Shown in pieces: positions 34,881 through 42,548 of a DNA stretch of 54,876 bases. The notes below the pieces were generated by a model that was given only the letters and a program-made list of their open reading frames with translations, did not search any database and was not told the DNA's origin. The stretch lies in contig NZ_FOYL01000026.1 of NCBI RefSeq assembly GCF_900115955.1, positions 1 to 54,876 of the forward strand, given 5' to 3'. Each line of letters begins with the position of its first letter. Position 1 is the stretch's first letter. The translations under genes were made by a program, and so were the position numbers. Origin of the DNA: Lentzea waywayandensis (GTDB lineage Bacteria > Actinomycetota > Actinomycetes > Mycobacteriales > Pseudonocardiaceae).

Positions 34881-36023
34881 GACGTCCCGTTGAGGTCTTG
34901 CGCCGGCTCCACAGACTGTCACCGCCAGTCCGGCGGCCAGGATGTTGCGGGCCGCGTTCACGTCACGGTCGTGGACCGCTCCGCAACCGCAGGTCCAAGT
35001 ACGTACGTGCAACGGCATGTCGCCCGTCGAAACACCGCAGACCGAGCACAGCTTGGAGGACGGAAACCAGCGATCGACCACGATCACCCTCCGTCCGTAC
35101 CAAGCCGCTTTGTATTCCAGCATGTGCCGGAACTGACGCCAGCCCGCGTCACTGATGGAGCGAGCGAGGCGACGGTTGCGGACCATGTTCGTCACAGAGA
35201 GGTCTTCGACCACAAGCGTTTGATTCTCACGCACGAGTCGAGTGGTGACCTTGTGAAGATGGTCGGCACGCCGGTCGGCGATCCTGGCGTGGACACGGCC
35301 GAGCTTGAGACGAGCTTTGGTCCTGTTGGCGCTGCCGATCTGCTTTCGACACAGGATTCTTTGGGCTCGTGCCAGCCTGACCCTCTCGCGGCGCCCGTGC
35401 CGGGGATTGGCGATCTTCTCCCCGGTCGAGAGCGTCAGGAGATGCTCAAGGCCGACGTCAACGCCCACGACCGAGTCCGTGGGAGGCAACGGTCGCACGC
35501 TGGCGTCGTCACACAGCAGGGAAACGAACCAACGTCCGGCAGCATCTCGCGACACGGTGACTGTCGAGGGCATCGCACCTTCCGGCAACGGTCGGGACCA
35601 GCGGATGTCCAACGGTTCGGACATCTTCGCCAGCGTCAGCACACCTCCGCACCAACGGAAACCCGAACGTGTGTACTCGGCGCTCGCTCGCGACCGCTTA
35701 CGCGACTTGAATCGTGGGTACCTGGCGCGTCTCGCCCAGAAGTGGGTGAACGCAGCCTGCAGATGCCTGAGCGTTTGCTGCAACGGCACCGACGAGACAT
35801 CGTTGAGAAACGCCAGTTCCTCAGTGCGCTTCCAGGCAGTGAGTATCGCCGATGTGGCTTGGTAGCCGACTCTTTCCTGGCGGTGGGTCCAGGCCTCTGT
35901 CCGAGTTTGCAATGCGAGATTGTAAACCTTGCGGACACATCCGAACGTGCGCGACAGCTCTGCGGCCTGAGCCCCGGTCGGGTAGAAGCGGTATTTGAAC
36001 GCCCGCTTCACCTTGCTGCACAC
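34806..36023 (-). CDS. tnpB: TnpB, RNA-guided endonuclease of an IS605-group element
   Basis: 405 residues from the GTG at 36023 (GTG at 36011, MKRAFKYRFYPT, is an equally good start). The N-terminal helix-turn-helix_16-type domain is followed by a RuvC-like nuclease. VVGVDVGLEHLLTLS gives the first Asp, LVVEDLSVTNM the Glu and HDRDVNAARN the last Asp. The zinc ribbon CSVCG...CGCG lies between the last two. All catalytic residues are present, so it may be active. TnpB cuts DNA next to a short TAM using a guide RNA from the element end, favouring element retention. No TnpA partner is nearby. Confidence 0.9.
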   Translation of the reverse strand: MCSKVKRAFKYRFYPTGAQAAELSRTFGCVRKVYNLALQTRTEAWTHRQERVGYQATSAILTAWKRTEELAFLNDVSSVPLQQTLRHLQAAFTHFWARRARYPRFKSRKRSRASAEYTRSGFRWCGGVLTLAKMSEPLDIRWSRPLPEGAMPSTVTVSRDAAGRWFVSLLCDDASVRPLPPTDSVVGVDVGLEHLLTLSTGEKIANPRHGRRERVRLARAQRILCRKQIGSANRTKARLKLGRVHARIADRRADHLHKVTTRLVRENQTLVVEDLSVTNMVRNRRLARSISDAGWRQFRHMLEYKAAWYGRRVIVVDRWFPSSKLCSVCGVSTGDMPLHVRTWTCGCGAVHDRDVNAARNILAAGLAVTVCGAGARPQRDVPGGQSATKQKPPRREPRESSRLHG

Positions 36024-36136
36024 CAGCCAAAGGTAGCAGCTTGCCGTGCCGCCTTCGTACGTCTGACCCTGTTCTGCCGCACAGGGATTCGACTCCACTC
36101 CACCCAACTGGCGGGGTTCTTCTCGGAGGATTTCAA

Positions 36137-37279
36137 ATGAAGGTGACGGCGGTCGAGACGTTCCTGGTCGAGCCCCGCTGGCTGTTCCTCAAGGTGAGCA
36201 CCGACGAGGGGGTGAGCGGCTGGGGCGAGCCGGTCGTGGAGGGCAGGGCGGAGACCGTCCGCGCGGCCGTCCACGAACTGTCCGAGCTGGTCATCGGCCA
36301 GGACCCGCTGCGCGTCGAGGACCTGTGGCAGGTCCTGCGCCGAGGTGGCTTCTACCGCGGCGGCCCCGTGCTGTCGTCCGCTCTCTCGGGCTACGACCAC
36401 GCTTTCTGGGACATCGCCGGCAAAGCACGCGGGTTACCCGTCCACGAACTGCTCGGCGGCCCGGTGCGCGACCGGGTGCGCGCGTACTCGTGGGTGGGCG
36501 GCGACCGCCCAGACGACATCTTCGAAGCCGTGTCACGGCAGGTCGCGGCGGGTTTCAGCGCCGTGAAGATGAACGCCACGGCGGAGATGCGCCCGATCGC
36601 CTCACCCGCTGAGGCCGACGCGGTGCTGGGTCGTGCCCGCGAGGCGCGCGAAGCCCTTGGCCCGCAAGGAGATCTCGCGATCGACTTCCACGGCCGCGTG
36701 TCGCCCGCCATGGCGCGCAGGCTGGTGCGGATGCTCGAAGAGGTGCAGCCGATGTTCGTCGAGGAACCGGTGCTGCCCGAACTGGCCGCCGAGGTGCTGG
36801 CGTCGGTGGTGCAGGCGTCGACCGTGCCGATCGCGACAGGGGAGCGGCTGTTCTCGCGCTGGGAGTTCAAGCCCGTCCTCGACGCCGGTGTCGCTGTCGT
36901 GCAGCCCGACCCGTCGCACGCGGGCGGCATCTCGGAGCTGCGCCGGATCGGGGCGCTGGCCGAGATCTACGGTGCGTCGATCGCGCCGCACTGTCCACTC
37001 GGGCCGATCTCGCTCGCGGCGTCGTTGCAGGTCGCGTTCACCACGCCGAACTTCCTGATCCAGGAACAGAGCGCGGGCATGCACTACAACGGCTCTGACC
37101 CGTCGTACCTGGTGGACATGGCGCCGGTGCGGGTCGTGGACGGCTGGATCGCGCGGCCGACCGGGCCCGGTCTGGGGGTCGAGGTCGACGAGGCCGCCGT
37201 GCGCCGGGCGGCCGAGGCCGGGCACGCGTGGCGGTCGCCGATCTGGCGGCACGACGACGGCTCGTTCGCGGAGTGGTGA
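36137..37279 (+). CDS. dgoD: D-galactonate dehydratase
   Basis: 380 residues from the ATG at 36137 (CGGAGGA at 36124-36130). It is colinear with E. coli DgoD throughout: PRWLFLKVSTDEGVSGWGEP, GFYRGGPVL, AYSWVGGDRP. The enolase-superfamily site is Asp183 and His185 in IDFHGRVS, Glu209 in FVEEPVL, Glu236 in ATGERLFS and His285 in APHCPLGP. It dehydrates D-galactonate to 2-keto-3-deoxygalactonate. It belongs with the SDR gene and dgoA, but a TnpB element now separates it from the rest of its transcript. Confidence 0.93.
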   Translation: MKVTAVETFLVEPRWLFLKVSTDEGVSGWGEPVVEGRAETVRAAVHELSELVIGQDPLRVEDLWQVLRRGGFYRGGPVLSSALSGYDHAFWDIAGKARGLPVHELLGGPVRDRVRAYSWVGGDRPDDIFEAVSRQVAAGFSAVKMNATAEMRPIASPAEADAVLGRAREAREALGPQGDLAIDFHGRVSPAMARRLVRMLEEVQPMFVEEPVLPELAAEVLASVVQASTVPIATGERLFSRWEFKPVLDAGVAVVQPDPSHAGGISELRRIGALAEIYGASIAPHCPLGPISLAASLQVAFTTPNFLIQEQSAGMHYNGSDPSYLVDMAPVRVVDGWIARPTGPGLGVEVDEAAVRRAAEAGHAWRSPIWRHDDGSFAEW

Positions 37280-37285
37280 CAGGGC

Positions 37286-37324
37286 CTGCCAGCGGCTGCC
37301 AGTGACGTGTGCGTCCGCTGTCAG
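37286..37324 (+). terminator. possible terminator after dgoD
   Basis: CTGCCAGCGG (37286-37295) and CCGCTGTCAG (37315-37324) pair with one mismatch in ten, with a 19-nt loop, directly after the dgoD stop. No U tract follows; modest support. Confidence 0.35.
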
Positions 37325-37386
37325 CGCCCCAGGTGAACCTGGTCGTGCCGTCAGGGAGGCGGCACGATCTCCAGGGGAGCCCATTC

Positions 37387-38454
37387 ATGCACGTCACGAT
37401 CATCGGTGCCGGTCTCGGCGGTCTCACGCTCGCCCGTGTGCTGCACGTCAACGGCATCCCGTCCACCGTCTACGAGGCGGACGAGTCGCCGACGGCGCGG
37501 ACGCAGGGCGGCATGCTCGACATCCACGACTACAACGGCCAGATCGCCGTCGAGGCGGCCGGGCTGATGGACGAGTTCCGCGCCCTCGTCCTGCCTGGCC
37601 GCCAGGCCATGCGCGTGCTGCAGTCCGACGGCACGCTTCTGCACGAGGAAGGCGACGACGGCACGGGCGGCCGTCCCGAGGTGCAGCGCGCCGACCTGCG
37701 GCAGATGCTGCTCGACTCGCTCCCGGAAGGCACGGTCCGGTGGGGCTGCAAGGTCACCGGCGTCCAGGACAGGACGGTGACGTTCGAGGACGGCAGCACC
37801 GTCGACGCCGAAGTGCTGGTCGGAGCTGACGGCGCGTGGTCGCAGGTGCGCGCGTTGGTCACCGACGCCAAACCGGAGTACGTGGGGATGGCGTTCGTCG
37901 AGACGTACATCTACGACGCCGGCACGCGGTACCCGGAGGTCGCGAAGGCGGTCGGCGGCGGCTCGATGTTCGCCCCCGGCCAGGGCAAGGCGATCTTCGC
38001 GCACCGCGAGGCCGGCGACGTCCTGCACGGCTACGTGGAGTTCACCCGTCCGCTGGAGTGGTTCGACGACCTGGGCAAGATCGTCGGCGAGTTCGACGGC
38101 TGGGCGCCCGAGCTCACCGCGTTGATCACCGAGTCCGACACCGAGCCGGTGTTCCGACCGCACTACGCCCTGCCGTCCGGGCACCGCTGGGAACGAGTGC
38201 CGGGTGTGACCCTGGTCGGCGACGCCGCGCACCTCATGCCGCCCAACGGCGAGGGCGCCAACCTCGCCATGCTGGACGGCGCCGAACTGGGCCAGGCGCT
38301 GGCCACCAAGGACGTGGAGACCGCGCTCGCCGAGTACGAGGAGGCGATGTTCGCGCGCGCCGCCCACACCGCGGAGGACTCCGAAGAGATGCTCAAGAGC
38401 CTGTTCGGCGACGAGCCCCCGCAGAAGCTGGTCGACCTGCTCCTCGAGGCCTGA
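37387..38454 (+). CDS. TetX-like FAD-dependent monooxygenase
   Basis: 355 residues from the ATG at 37387. IIGAGLGGLTLARVL is the FAD dinucleotide loop, TQGGMLDIHDYNGQIAVEAAGL corresponds to the TetX segment with GGTLDLHKGSGQEA, and GDAAHLMPPNGEGANLAMLDG is the second FAD motif. TetX-type class A flavoenzymes hydroxylate and inactivate tetracyclines; related enzymes act on other polyketides or aromatics. It is convergent with an MFS exporter, with coding overlap of 62 bp. The real substrate is unknown. Confidence 0.85.
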   Translation: MHVTIIGAGLGGLTLARVLHVNGIPSTVYEADESPTARTQGGMLDIHDYNGQIAVEAAGLMDEFRALVLPGRQAMRVLQSDGTLLHEEGDDGTGGRPEVQRADLRQMLLDSLPEGTVRWGCKVTGVQDRTVTFEDGSTVDAEVLVGADGAWSQVRALVTDAKPEYVGMAFVETYIYDAGTRYPEVAKAVGGGSMFAPGQGKAIFAHREAGDVLHGYVEFTRPLEWFDDLGKIVGEFDGWAPELTALITESDTEPVFRPHYALPSGHRWERVPGVTLVGDAAHLMPPNGEGANLAMLDGAELGQALATKDVETALAEYEEAMFARAAHTAEDSEEMLKSLFGDEPPQKLVDLLLEA

Positions 38455-39742
38455 GAACGTAGGTGAGCAGGACCGCCATGACGGCCACCCCGGTCCACAT
38501 GGCGGTCCGCCAGCCCTCCACAAAGGACTCTCCGGTGTCCACGGCGCCGGCGACCATCGCGCCGAGCGAAGCGACACCGAGCGCGGTGCCGAACTCGCGC
38601 GTGACGTCGTTGAGCGCCGACGCCACGCCCTGCCGTTCACGAGGCAGCGCACTGGTGATCGCCTCGGTGGCGGGCGGCATCGACAGCCCCATGCCCGCGC
38701 CCATCGCGATCATGCCGGGCAGCACGGTGAGGTACCCGGCGTCCACGAACACCGCCATGAACACCAGACCCAGGCCGCCCAACACGATTCCCGTCGCCAT
38801 CGTCGCGCGGGCACCGATCCGTTCGGCCAGCCGCGGCGCGAGGCCGGACGCGACCATCATCAGCCCGGCCATCGGCAGCAACGCCACCGTCGACACCAGT
38901 CCTGACCAGCCGAGAACGGTCTGGAAGAACGGGTACAGCACGATCGACACACCGGCTTGCACCCCGAACACCACCAGCAACACCACCGACCCGGTGGCCA
39001 ACCGGCGCTCCCGGAACAGCCGGACGTCCAGCAGCGGCGCGGGATGCCGGAGTTCCCACGCCACGAACGCGATCGCCGCGCCGGCCCCGACGAGCAAGCT
39101 GGGCACGTCGCGTTCGTGCAGGAAGTGGATCAGCCCGGCCACCGCGACCACGGAGGTGAGTGAGCCGACGACGTCGAACGGCCGCGCCTCCCGTGAGTCC
39201 GGCACCGCTGTGAGCGCCATGACCAGCGCGACGACCACGAGCACGACCGGCAGCACGAACAGGAACCGCCAGTCCGCCACGTCGACGAGCAGCGCCGACA
39301 GGAACATGCCCAGCAACCCGCCACCGCCCGCGACGCCCGTCCACACGCCGATCGCCCGGCTGCGTTCGGTGGCCGGGAACGACGAGGTGATCACGGCGAG
39401 CGTGACGGGCATGATCGTCGCCGCCCCGATCCCGCCGAGCACCCGCGCCGCCAGCAGCACCTCGGCGGACGAGGCCAGCCCCGCGATCACGTTGGACGCG
39501 CCGAACACCAAGAGCCCCGCGAGGAGCACGGGCTTGCGCCCCCACCGGTCACCGACCGCGCCGAGCGGCAACAGCAACGCGGACAGCGTCAGCACGTAGA
39601 CGTTGATGATCCACAACACCGTGCCCTGCGACGCGCCGAACTCGGCGGCGAGGTGGGGCTGGGCGACGTTGAGCCCGGTCACCGACGAGATCACGGCCAT
39701 CAACGCGACGCACACCGCGACCAGGGTTTTCGTTCGATTCAT
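38393..39742 (-). CDS. MFS drug transporter (DHA2-like)
   Basis: 449 residues with 12-14 membrane helices from the ATG at 39742. LPLGAVGDRWGRKPVLLAG is the loop 2-3 motif A of MFS drug exporters. RVLGGIGAATIMPVTLAVI is the motif-C-like helix 5 region of DHA families. The hydrophilic tail PRGAGRPASAGARRR is encoded over the 3' end of the TetX-like gene. It probably exports an antibiotic or metabolite by proton antiport. Divergent from the XRE-cupin regulator with only 42 bp between. Confidence 0.9.
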   Translation of the reverse strand: MNRTKTLVAVCVALMAVISSVTGLNVAQPHLAAEFGASQGTVLWIINVYVLTLSALLLPLGAVGDRWGRKPVLLAGLLVFGASNVIAGLASSAEVLLAARVLGGIGAATIMPVTLAVITSSFPATERSRAIGVWTGVAGGGGLLGMFLSALLVDVADWRFLFVLPVVLVVVALVMALTAVPDSREARPFDVVGSLTSVVAVAGLIHFLHERDVPSLLVGAGAAIAFVAWELRHPAPLLDVRLFRERRLATGSVVLLVVFGVQAGVSIVLYPFFQTVLGWSGLVSTVALLPMAGLMMVASGLAPRLAERIGARATMATGIVLGGLGLVFMAVFVDAGYLTVLPGMIAMGAGMGLSMPPATEAITSALPRERQGVASALNDVTREFGTALGVASLGAMVAGAVDTGESFVEGWRTAMWTGVAVMAVLLTYVLRPRGAGRPASAGARRRTGS

Positions 39743-39775
39743 GGCTCTGACGCTAAGCAGGGTTTGCTGGAGAAG

Positions 39776-39793
39776 CATACGATCATGCGTATG
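39776..39793 (+). promoter_or_regulatory. palindromic operator overlapping the XRE regulator start
   Basis: CATACG-N6-CGTATG (39776-39793), perfect 6-bp arms, covers the ATG at 39785 and lies next to the divergent MFS promoter region. Probable autoregulatory site for the XRE-cupin protein; it would also affect the MFS gene. Confidence 0.55.
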
Positions 39794-40360
39794 ACGCAAG
39801 AAGATGGCGATCTGGACGGCCTCGTGCGCAAGCGGATCCGCGCGTTGCGGGTGGCGCAGGGCTGGTCGCTGGACGAGCTCGCGACCCGCGCCAGGCTCAG
39901 CCCGTCGTCCCTGAGCCGCATCGAGAACGGTCAGCGCCGCCTCGCTCTCGACCAGCTCGTCACGCTGGCTCGCGCCCTCGACACGTCGCTGGACCAGCTG
40001 GTCGAGACCGACACCGATGACGTGATCGTCAGCCCGATGCTCGACGGCGCGCACGGCAACATGCGCTGGCCGATCAAGGCCGAGCCGGGCATGACCGTGA
40101 TGCGCCAGCGGATGACCACCCCGCCGCCCGACAACCCCGCCTCGTTGCGCGCGCACTCCGGCCGCGAATGGCTGGTCGTGCTGTCGGGCACGGCCGTGTT
40201 GCTGCTCGGCAACCGGAGGTTCCGGGTGGAGACCAATCAGGCCGCCGAGTTCCCGACGATGCTGCCGCACGCGATCGGCACGGCGGGTGGTCCGTGCGAG
40301 ATCCTCGGCATCTTCGACCGGGAGGCGCGGCGCGGCCACAACGCCGACAAGAAGGCGTGA
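39785..40360 (+). CDS. XRE family regulator with cupin sensor domain
   Basis: 191 residues. Residues 15-70 are an XRE helix-turn-helix (GWSLDELATRARLSPSSLSR, then IENGQRRLALDQLVTLARAL). Residues 100-180 form a single cupin (HSGREWLVVLSGTAVLLLG and TMLPHAIGTAGG). Such proteins sense small ligands and control adjacent transport or catabolic genes. The start is ATG at 39785, 9 nt after GGAGAAG; ATG at 39791 is an alternative. It likely represses the divergent MFS exporter. Confidence 0.88.
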   Translation: MRMTQEDGDLDGLVRKRIRALRVAQGWSLDELATRARLSPSSLSRIENGQRRLALDQLVTLARALDTSLDQLVETDTDDVIVSPMLDGAHGNMRWPIKAEPGMTVMRQRMTTPPPDNPASLRAHSGREWLVVLSGTAVLLLGNRRFRVETNQAAEFPTMLPHAIGTAGGPCEILGIFDREARRGHNADKKA

Positions 40361-40400
40361 TCTTGCGCGGCCGGCACTGGTTGGGACGACCTTCTTGCGT

Positions 40401-40410
40401 CTTGCGCAAG
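40401..40410. promoter_or_regulatory. short palindrome upstream of the His-rich methyltransferase
   Basis: CTTGCGCAAG is a perfect 10-bp palindrome about 40 bp before the ATG at 40451. It is preceded by CTTGCGT and followed by the related GTGCATCTAGCGCAC. It may be an operator of a metal- or redox-responsive regulator. No regulator gene is clearly paired with it. Confidence 0.35.
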
Positions 40411-40450
40411 CTGCCGTGCATCTAGCGCACGGGCGGCTTAGCTTGGCCGC

Positions 40451-41392
40451 ATGAGCGACGAACGACATGGCCACGGTGGCGGGCACGGGCAGGACCACGG
40501 CCGTGGCCACGGGCACGGCTCCGACTACGGCTCCGACTACGGGCATGGCCACGGGCACGGCTCCGGCCACGGCCACGGCTCCGACCACGGCTCCGAGCAC
40601 GGGCACGGCTCCGAGCACGGGCACGGCTCCGAGCACGGGCACGGCTCCGAGCACGGGCACGGCCACGGCTCCGACCACGGGCATGGCCACGGGCATGGGC
40701 ACGATGACGACCAGGCCGAGATCCTCGACCTCGACGCCGAACTCCTCGCCACCCACACCGCCGACATCATCGACTGGCTGCCCACCTCGAACCCCCGCCA
40801 CATCGTCGACCTCGGCAGCGGCACGGGCGCGGGCACGTTCGCCCTGCTAGCCCGCTACCCCGAGGCCCACATCACCGCGGTCGACTCCTCGCTGGACCAC
40901 CTCCAACGACTCCGCACCAAGGCCGGCGAACGAGGCCTGGCCGACCGAGTCCACACCGTCCTGGCCGACCTCGACGCGGACTGGCCGGACCTGGGCACCC
41001 CCGACCTGATCTGGGCATCAGCGTCCCTGCACCACCTGGCCGACCCGGCCCACACCCTCGGCCGGCTCCACAAGACCCTCGCCCCCGCAGGCCTGCTGGC
41101 TGTCGTGGAACTCGCCGGCATGCCGCAGTTCTTCCCCGAACAGGCGCCGGACGGCCACGACGAACGCCTGCCCCACCGAGGCGCGGACTGGGGCCCGAAG
41201 CTGACCGAAGCCGGGTTCACCGTCGAAGACGAACGCACGATCACCGTCCACATCGAACGGTCCGAGGCCGTGGAACGCTACGCCCGCATCGTTCTGCGTA
41301 GGCAACTCGGCCCAGAGGCGGCAGAAGAGGCATTGCTCCGCGACGACCTGTCTCTGCGCACCGAACGCACTGTCTGGGCGGCGAGGAAATGA
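40451..41392 (+). CDS. class I SAM-dependent methyltransferase with long His-rich N-terminal tail
   Basis: 313 residues. The first 85 or so contain 26 His, arranged as HG and SEHGHG/SDHGHG repeats, a likely Ni, Zn, Co or Cu binding tail. The remaining part is a Rossmann methyltransferase: ILDLDAELLATHTADIIDWL, SAM loop IVDLGSGTGAGTFAL, AVDSS, and ASASLHHLADP. The acceptor substrate is unknown. Four exact copies of an 18-bp unit (40589-40660) encode part of the tail, so its length may vary between strains. No metal transporter is adjacent. Confidence 0.88.
   Translation: MSDERHGHGGGHGQDHGRGHGHGSDYGSDYGHGHGHGSGHGHGSDHGSEHGHGSEHGHGSEHGHGSEHGHGHGSDHGHGHGHGHDDDQAEILDLDAELLATHTADIIDWLPTSNPRHIVDLGSGTGAGTFALLARYPEAHITAVDSSLDHLQRLRTKAGERGLADRVHTVLADLDADWPDLGTPDLIWASASLHHLADPAHTLGRLHKTLAPAGLLAVVELAGMPQFFPEQAPDGHDERLPHRGADWGPKLTEAGFTVEDERTITVHIERSEAVERYARIVLRRQLGPEAAEEALLRDDLSLRTERTVWAARK
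40589..40660 (+). repeat. four 18-bp tandem repeats coding GSEHGH
   Basis: GGCTCCGAGCACGGGCAC is repeated exactly four times at 40589, 40607, 40625 and 40643, inside a wider degenerate array of CACGGC/GGGCAC (40480-40710). Exact identity suggests recent slippage or unequal exchange. Confidence 0.9.
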
Positions 41393-41393
41393 C

Positions 41394-42470
41394 CTAGCGC
41401 GACGCCGTGACGAGAGCGGTCCGCAGCTGGTCGAGGGCGGACGCTCGTGCTCCGGTCAGCGACGGAGACGCCACGGACGCCGCGACCACGTCGACCTGAC
41501 GCGGCAACCGTGCGCACTCGTCCCTGATCGCGCCGAGCAACGACGGCCCCCACGACCCGCCGATCACGACGACCTCGGGATCCGCCAGCGTCACCAACGC
41601 CATGACGACACCCCCGATGGCCCGTGCGAGCACGACGGGATCCGCCGTCCGCAGCCGTGCCACGTCGATCGCGGTCGTCCCCGGCCGGCGCAACCCGAGC
41701 TCGCCGAACACCTCGATGAACGGCGTCGCGCCGGACGGCCCGGCCGTGATCAGATGCGAGATCTCGCCCGCCAGGCCCGAGTGCCCGCGCCGCACCTCGC
41801 CGTCGGAGACGACGGCACAACCCAGGCCCTCGTCCAAGAACAGGTAGGCGAAGTCCGCGACGCCCAGCGCGGCGTGTTCGGCCTGCGCGGCCCAGTTCAC
41901 GTCGTTGTCCACCACGACCGGCCCGTGCAGCAACGGCCCCAGCACCGCGACCGGATCCAGTTCTCCCACCAGGAACGGCGAGTCGGGCAGCTGGACGAGC
42001 CTGCCGGTGCGCCGGTCCACGGGATCTGCGGCGCTCACCGTGCAGAGCCGGACGTTGTGCGCCGCAACGGTTTCCGCGGCGACAGACGGCAGCACGGCCG
42101 CAACCTCGGCCGGGTCGGCGATCGGGTGGTGCGTGCGGCCGACGACGTCCCCGTAGGCGTCGACGCACTCGGCCGTGATGCCGTCCGGCGCGATCGCAAT
42201 GACGAGCGCGACGCCGATGTCCTCGGCCAGGCTGTAGAACGAGCCGACTCTGCCCTTGCCACGCCCGCCCGGCGTGCGTTCCCCGGTGTCGGCGACCAGT
42301 CCGCTCTCGACCAGCCGACGGACGCTCTCGCTCACGGTCGGCTTCGACAGGCCCGTGGTCGTCGCCAGCTCGGCCCGCGTCAGCTTGCGCTCGGACATCA
42401 ACGACCGCAGCACGTGCTCGTCCGAGATCGAGCGCAGCAACTCCTGGGACGGCCTGGTCACGCGCCGCAC
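41394..42470 (-). CDS. ROK family transcriptional regulator
   Basis: 358 residues from the GTG at 42470. An N-terminal winged helix (LTRAELATTTGLSKPTVSESVRR, near 30-50) is fused to a ROK sugar-kinase-like domain. VVVDNDVNWAAQAEHAALG holds the sugar-binding motif; FLDEGLGCAVVSDGEVRRG and the His of GHSGLAGEISH follow. The usual CGRRGCLE zinc loop is absent: after the His the sequence is LITAGPSGATPF, so zinc binding is doubtful. The HTH makes it a repressor rather than a kinase. It is divergent from the DUF1479 gene, with a palindromic site between. Confidence 0.87.
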   Translation of the reverse strand: MRRVTRPSQELLRSISDEHVLRSLMSERKLTRAELATTTGLSKPTVSESVRRLVESGLVADTGERTPGGRGKGRVGSFYSLAEDIGVALVIAIAPDGITAECVDAYGDVVGRTHHPIADPAEVAAVLPSVAAETVAAHNVRLCTVSAADPVDRRTGRLVQLPDSPFLVGELDPVAVLGPLLHGPVVVDNDVNWAAQAEHAALGVADFAYLFLDEGLGCAVVSDGEVRRGHSGLAGEISHLITAGPSGATPFIEVFGELGLRRPGTTAIDVARLRTADPVVLARAIGGVVMALVTLADPEVVVIGGSWGPSLLGAIRDECARLPRQVDVVAASVASPSLTGARASALDQLRTALVTASR

Positions 42471-42484
42471 TCTAGTTAGGGGGC

Positions 42485-42535
42485 TTGCCTACAACGGCAC
42501 GACACGCCTATGGTTCTAAGTTAGGAGTCCTTACT
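42485..42535 (+). promoter_or_regulatory. promoter and ROK-type operator of the DUF1479 gene
   Basis: TTGCCT (42485-42490) and TATGGT (42509-42514) with an 18-bp spacer form a plausible -35/-10. AGTTAGGAGTCCTTACT (42519-42535) is a palindrome with 14 of 16 flanking positions symmetric, placed on the transcription start. A second AGTTAGG half-site (42474-42480) lies at the ROK gene start. GTTAGG-type arms are known for actinobacterial ROK repressors. Confidence 0.65.
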
Positions 42536-42548
42536 GGAAGGAGTCGCG

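Larger units (their letters stand above)
34798..36116 (-). mobile_element. IS200/IS605-group element carrying only tnpB (IS1341-like)
   Basis: The element consists of one tnpB with its 3' hairpin and no TnpA gene. It interrupts the SDR-dgoD gene order. Approximate borders are given by TCAA (minus strand, 34797-34800) beyond the hairpin on one side and the end of operon-like sequence before the dgoD ribosome site on the other. The heptamer TTCTTCT occurs at both borders (34791-34797 and 36117-36123). True ends need comparison with an empty site. Confidence 0.6.

Noticed and set aside
34806..36023. TnpB as a CRISPR Cas12 effector
   Set aside because: The size is about 405 residues, there is no repeat array or cas1/cas2, and a 3' element hairpin is present; it is a transposon TnpB.
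40480..40710. Dense short repeats that could look like a CRISPR or satellite array
   Set aside because: The period is 6 and 18 bp with no unique spacers, and the frame stays open; it is the coding sequence of the His-rich methyltransferase tail.
41394..42470. ROK protein as the missing sugar or KDGal kinase
   Set aside because: It has an N-terminal winged helix and is divergent from its own target gene with an operator between, so it is a repressor; it is also separated from the galactonate locus by unrelated genes.
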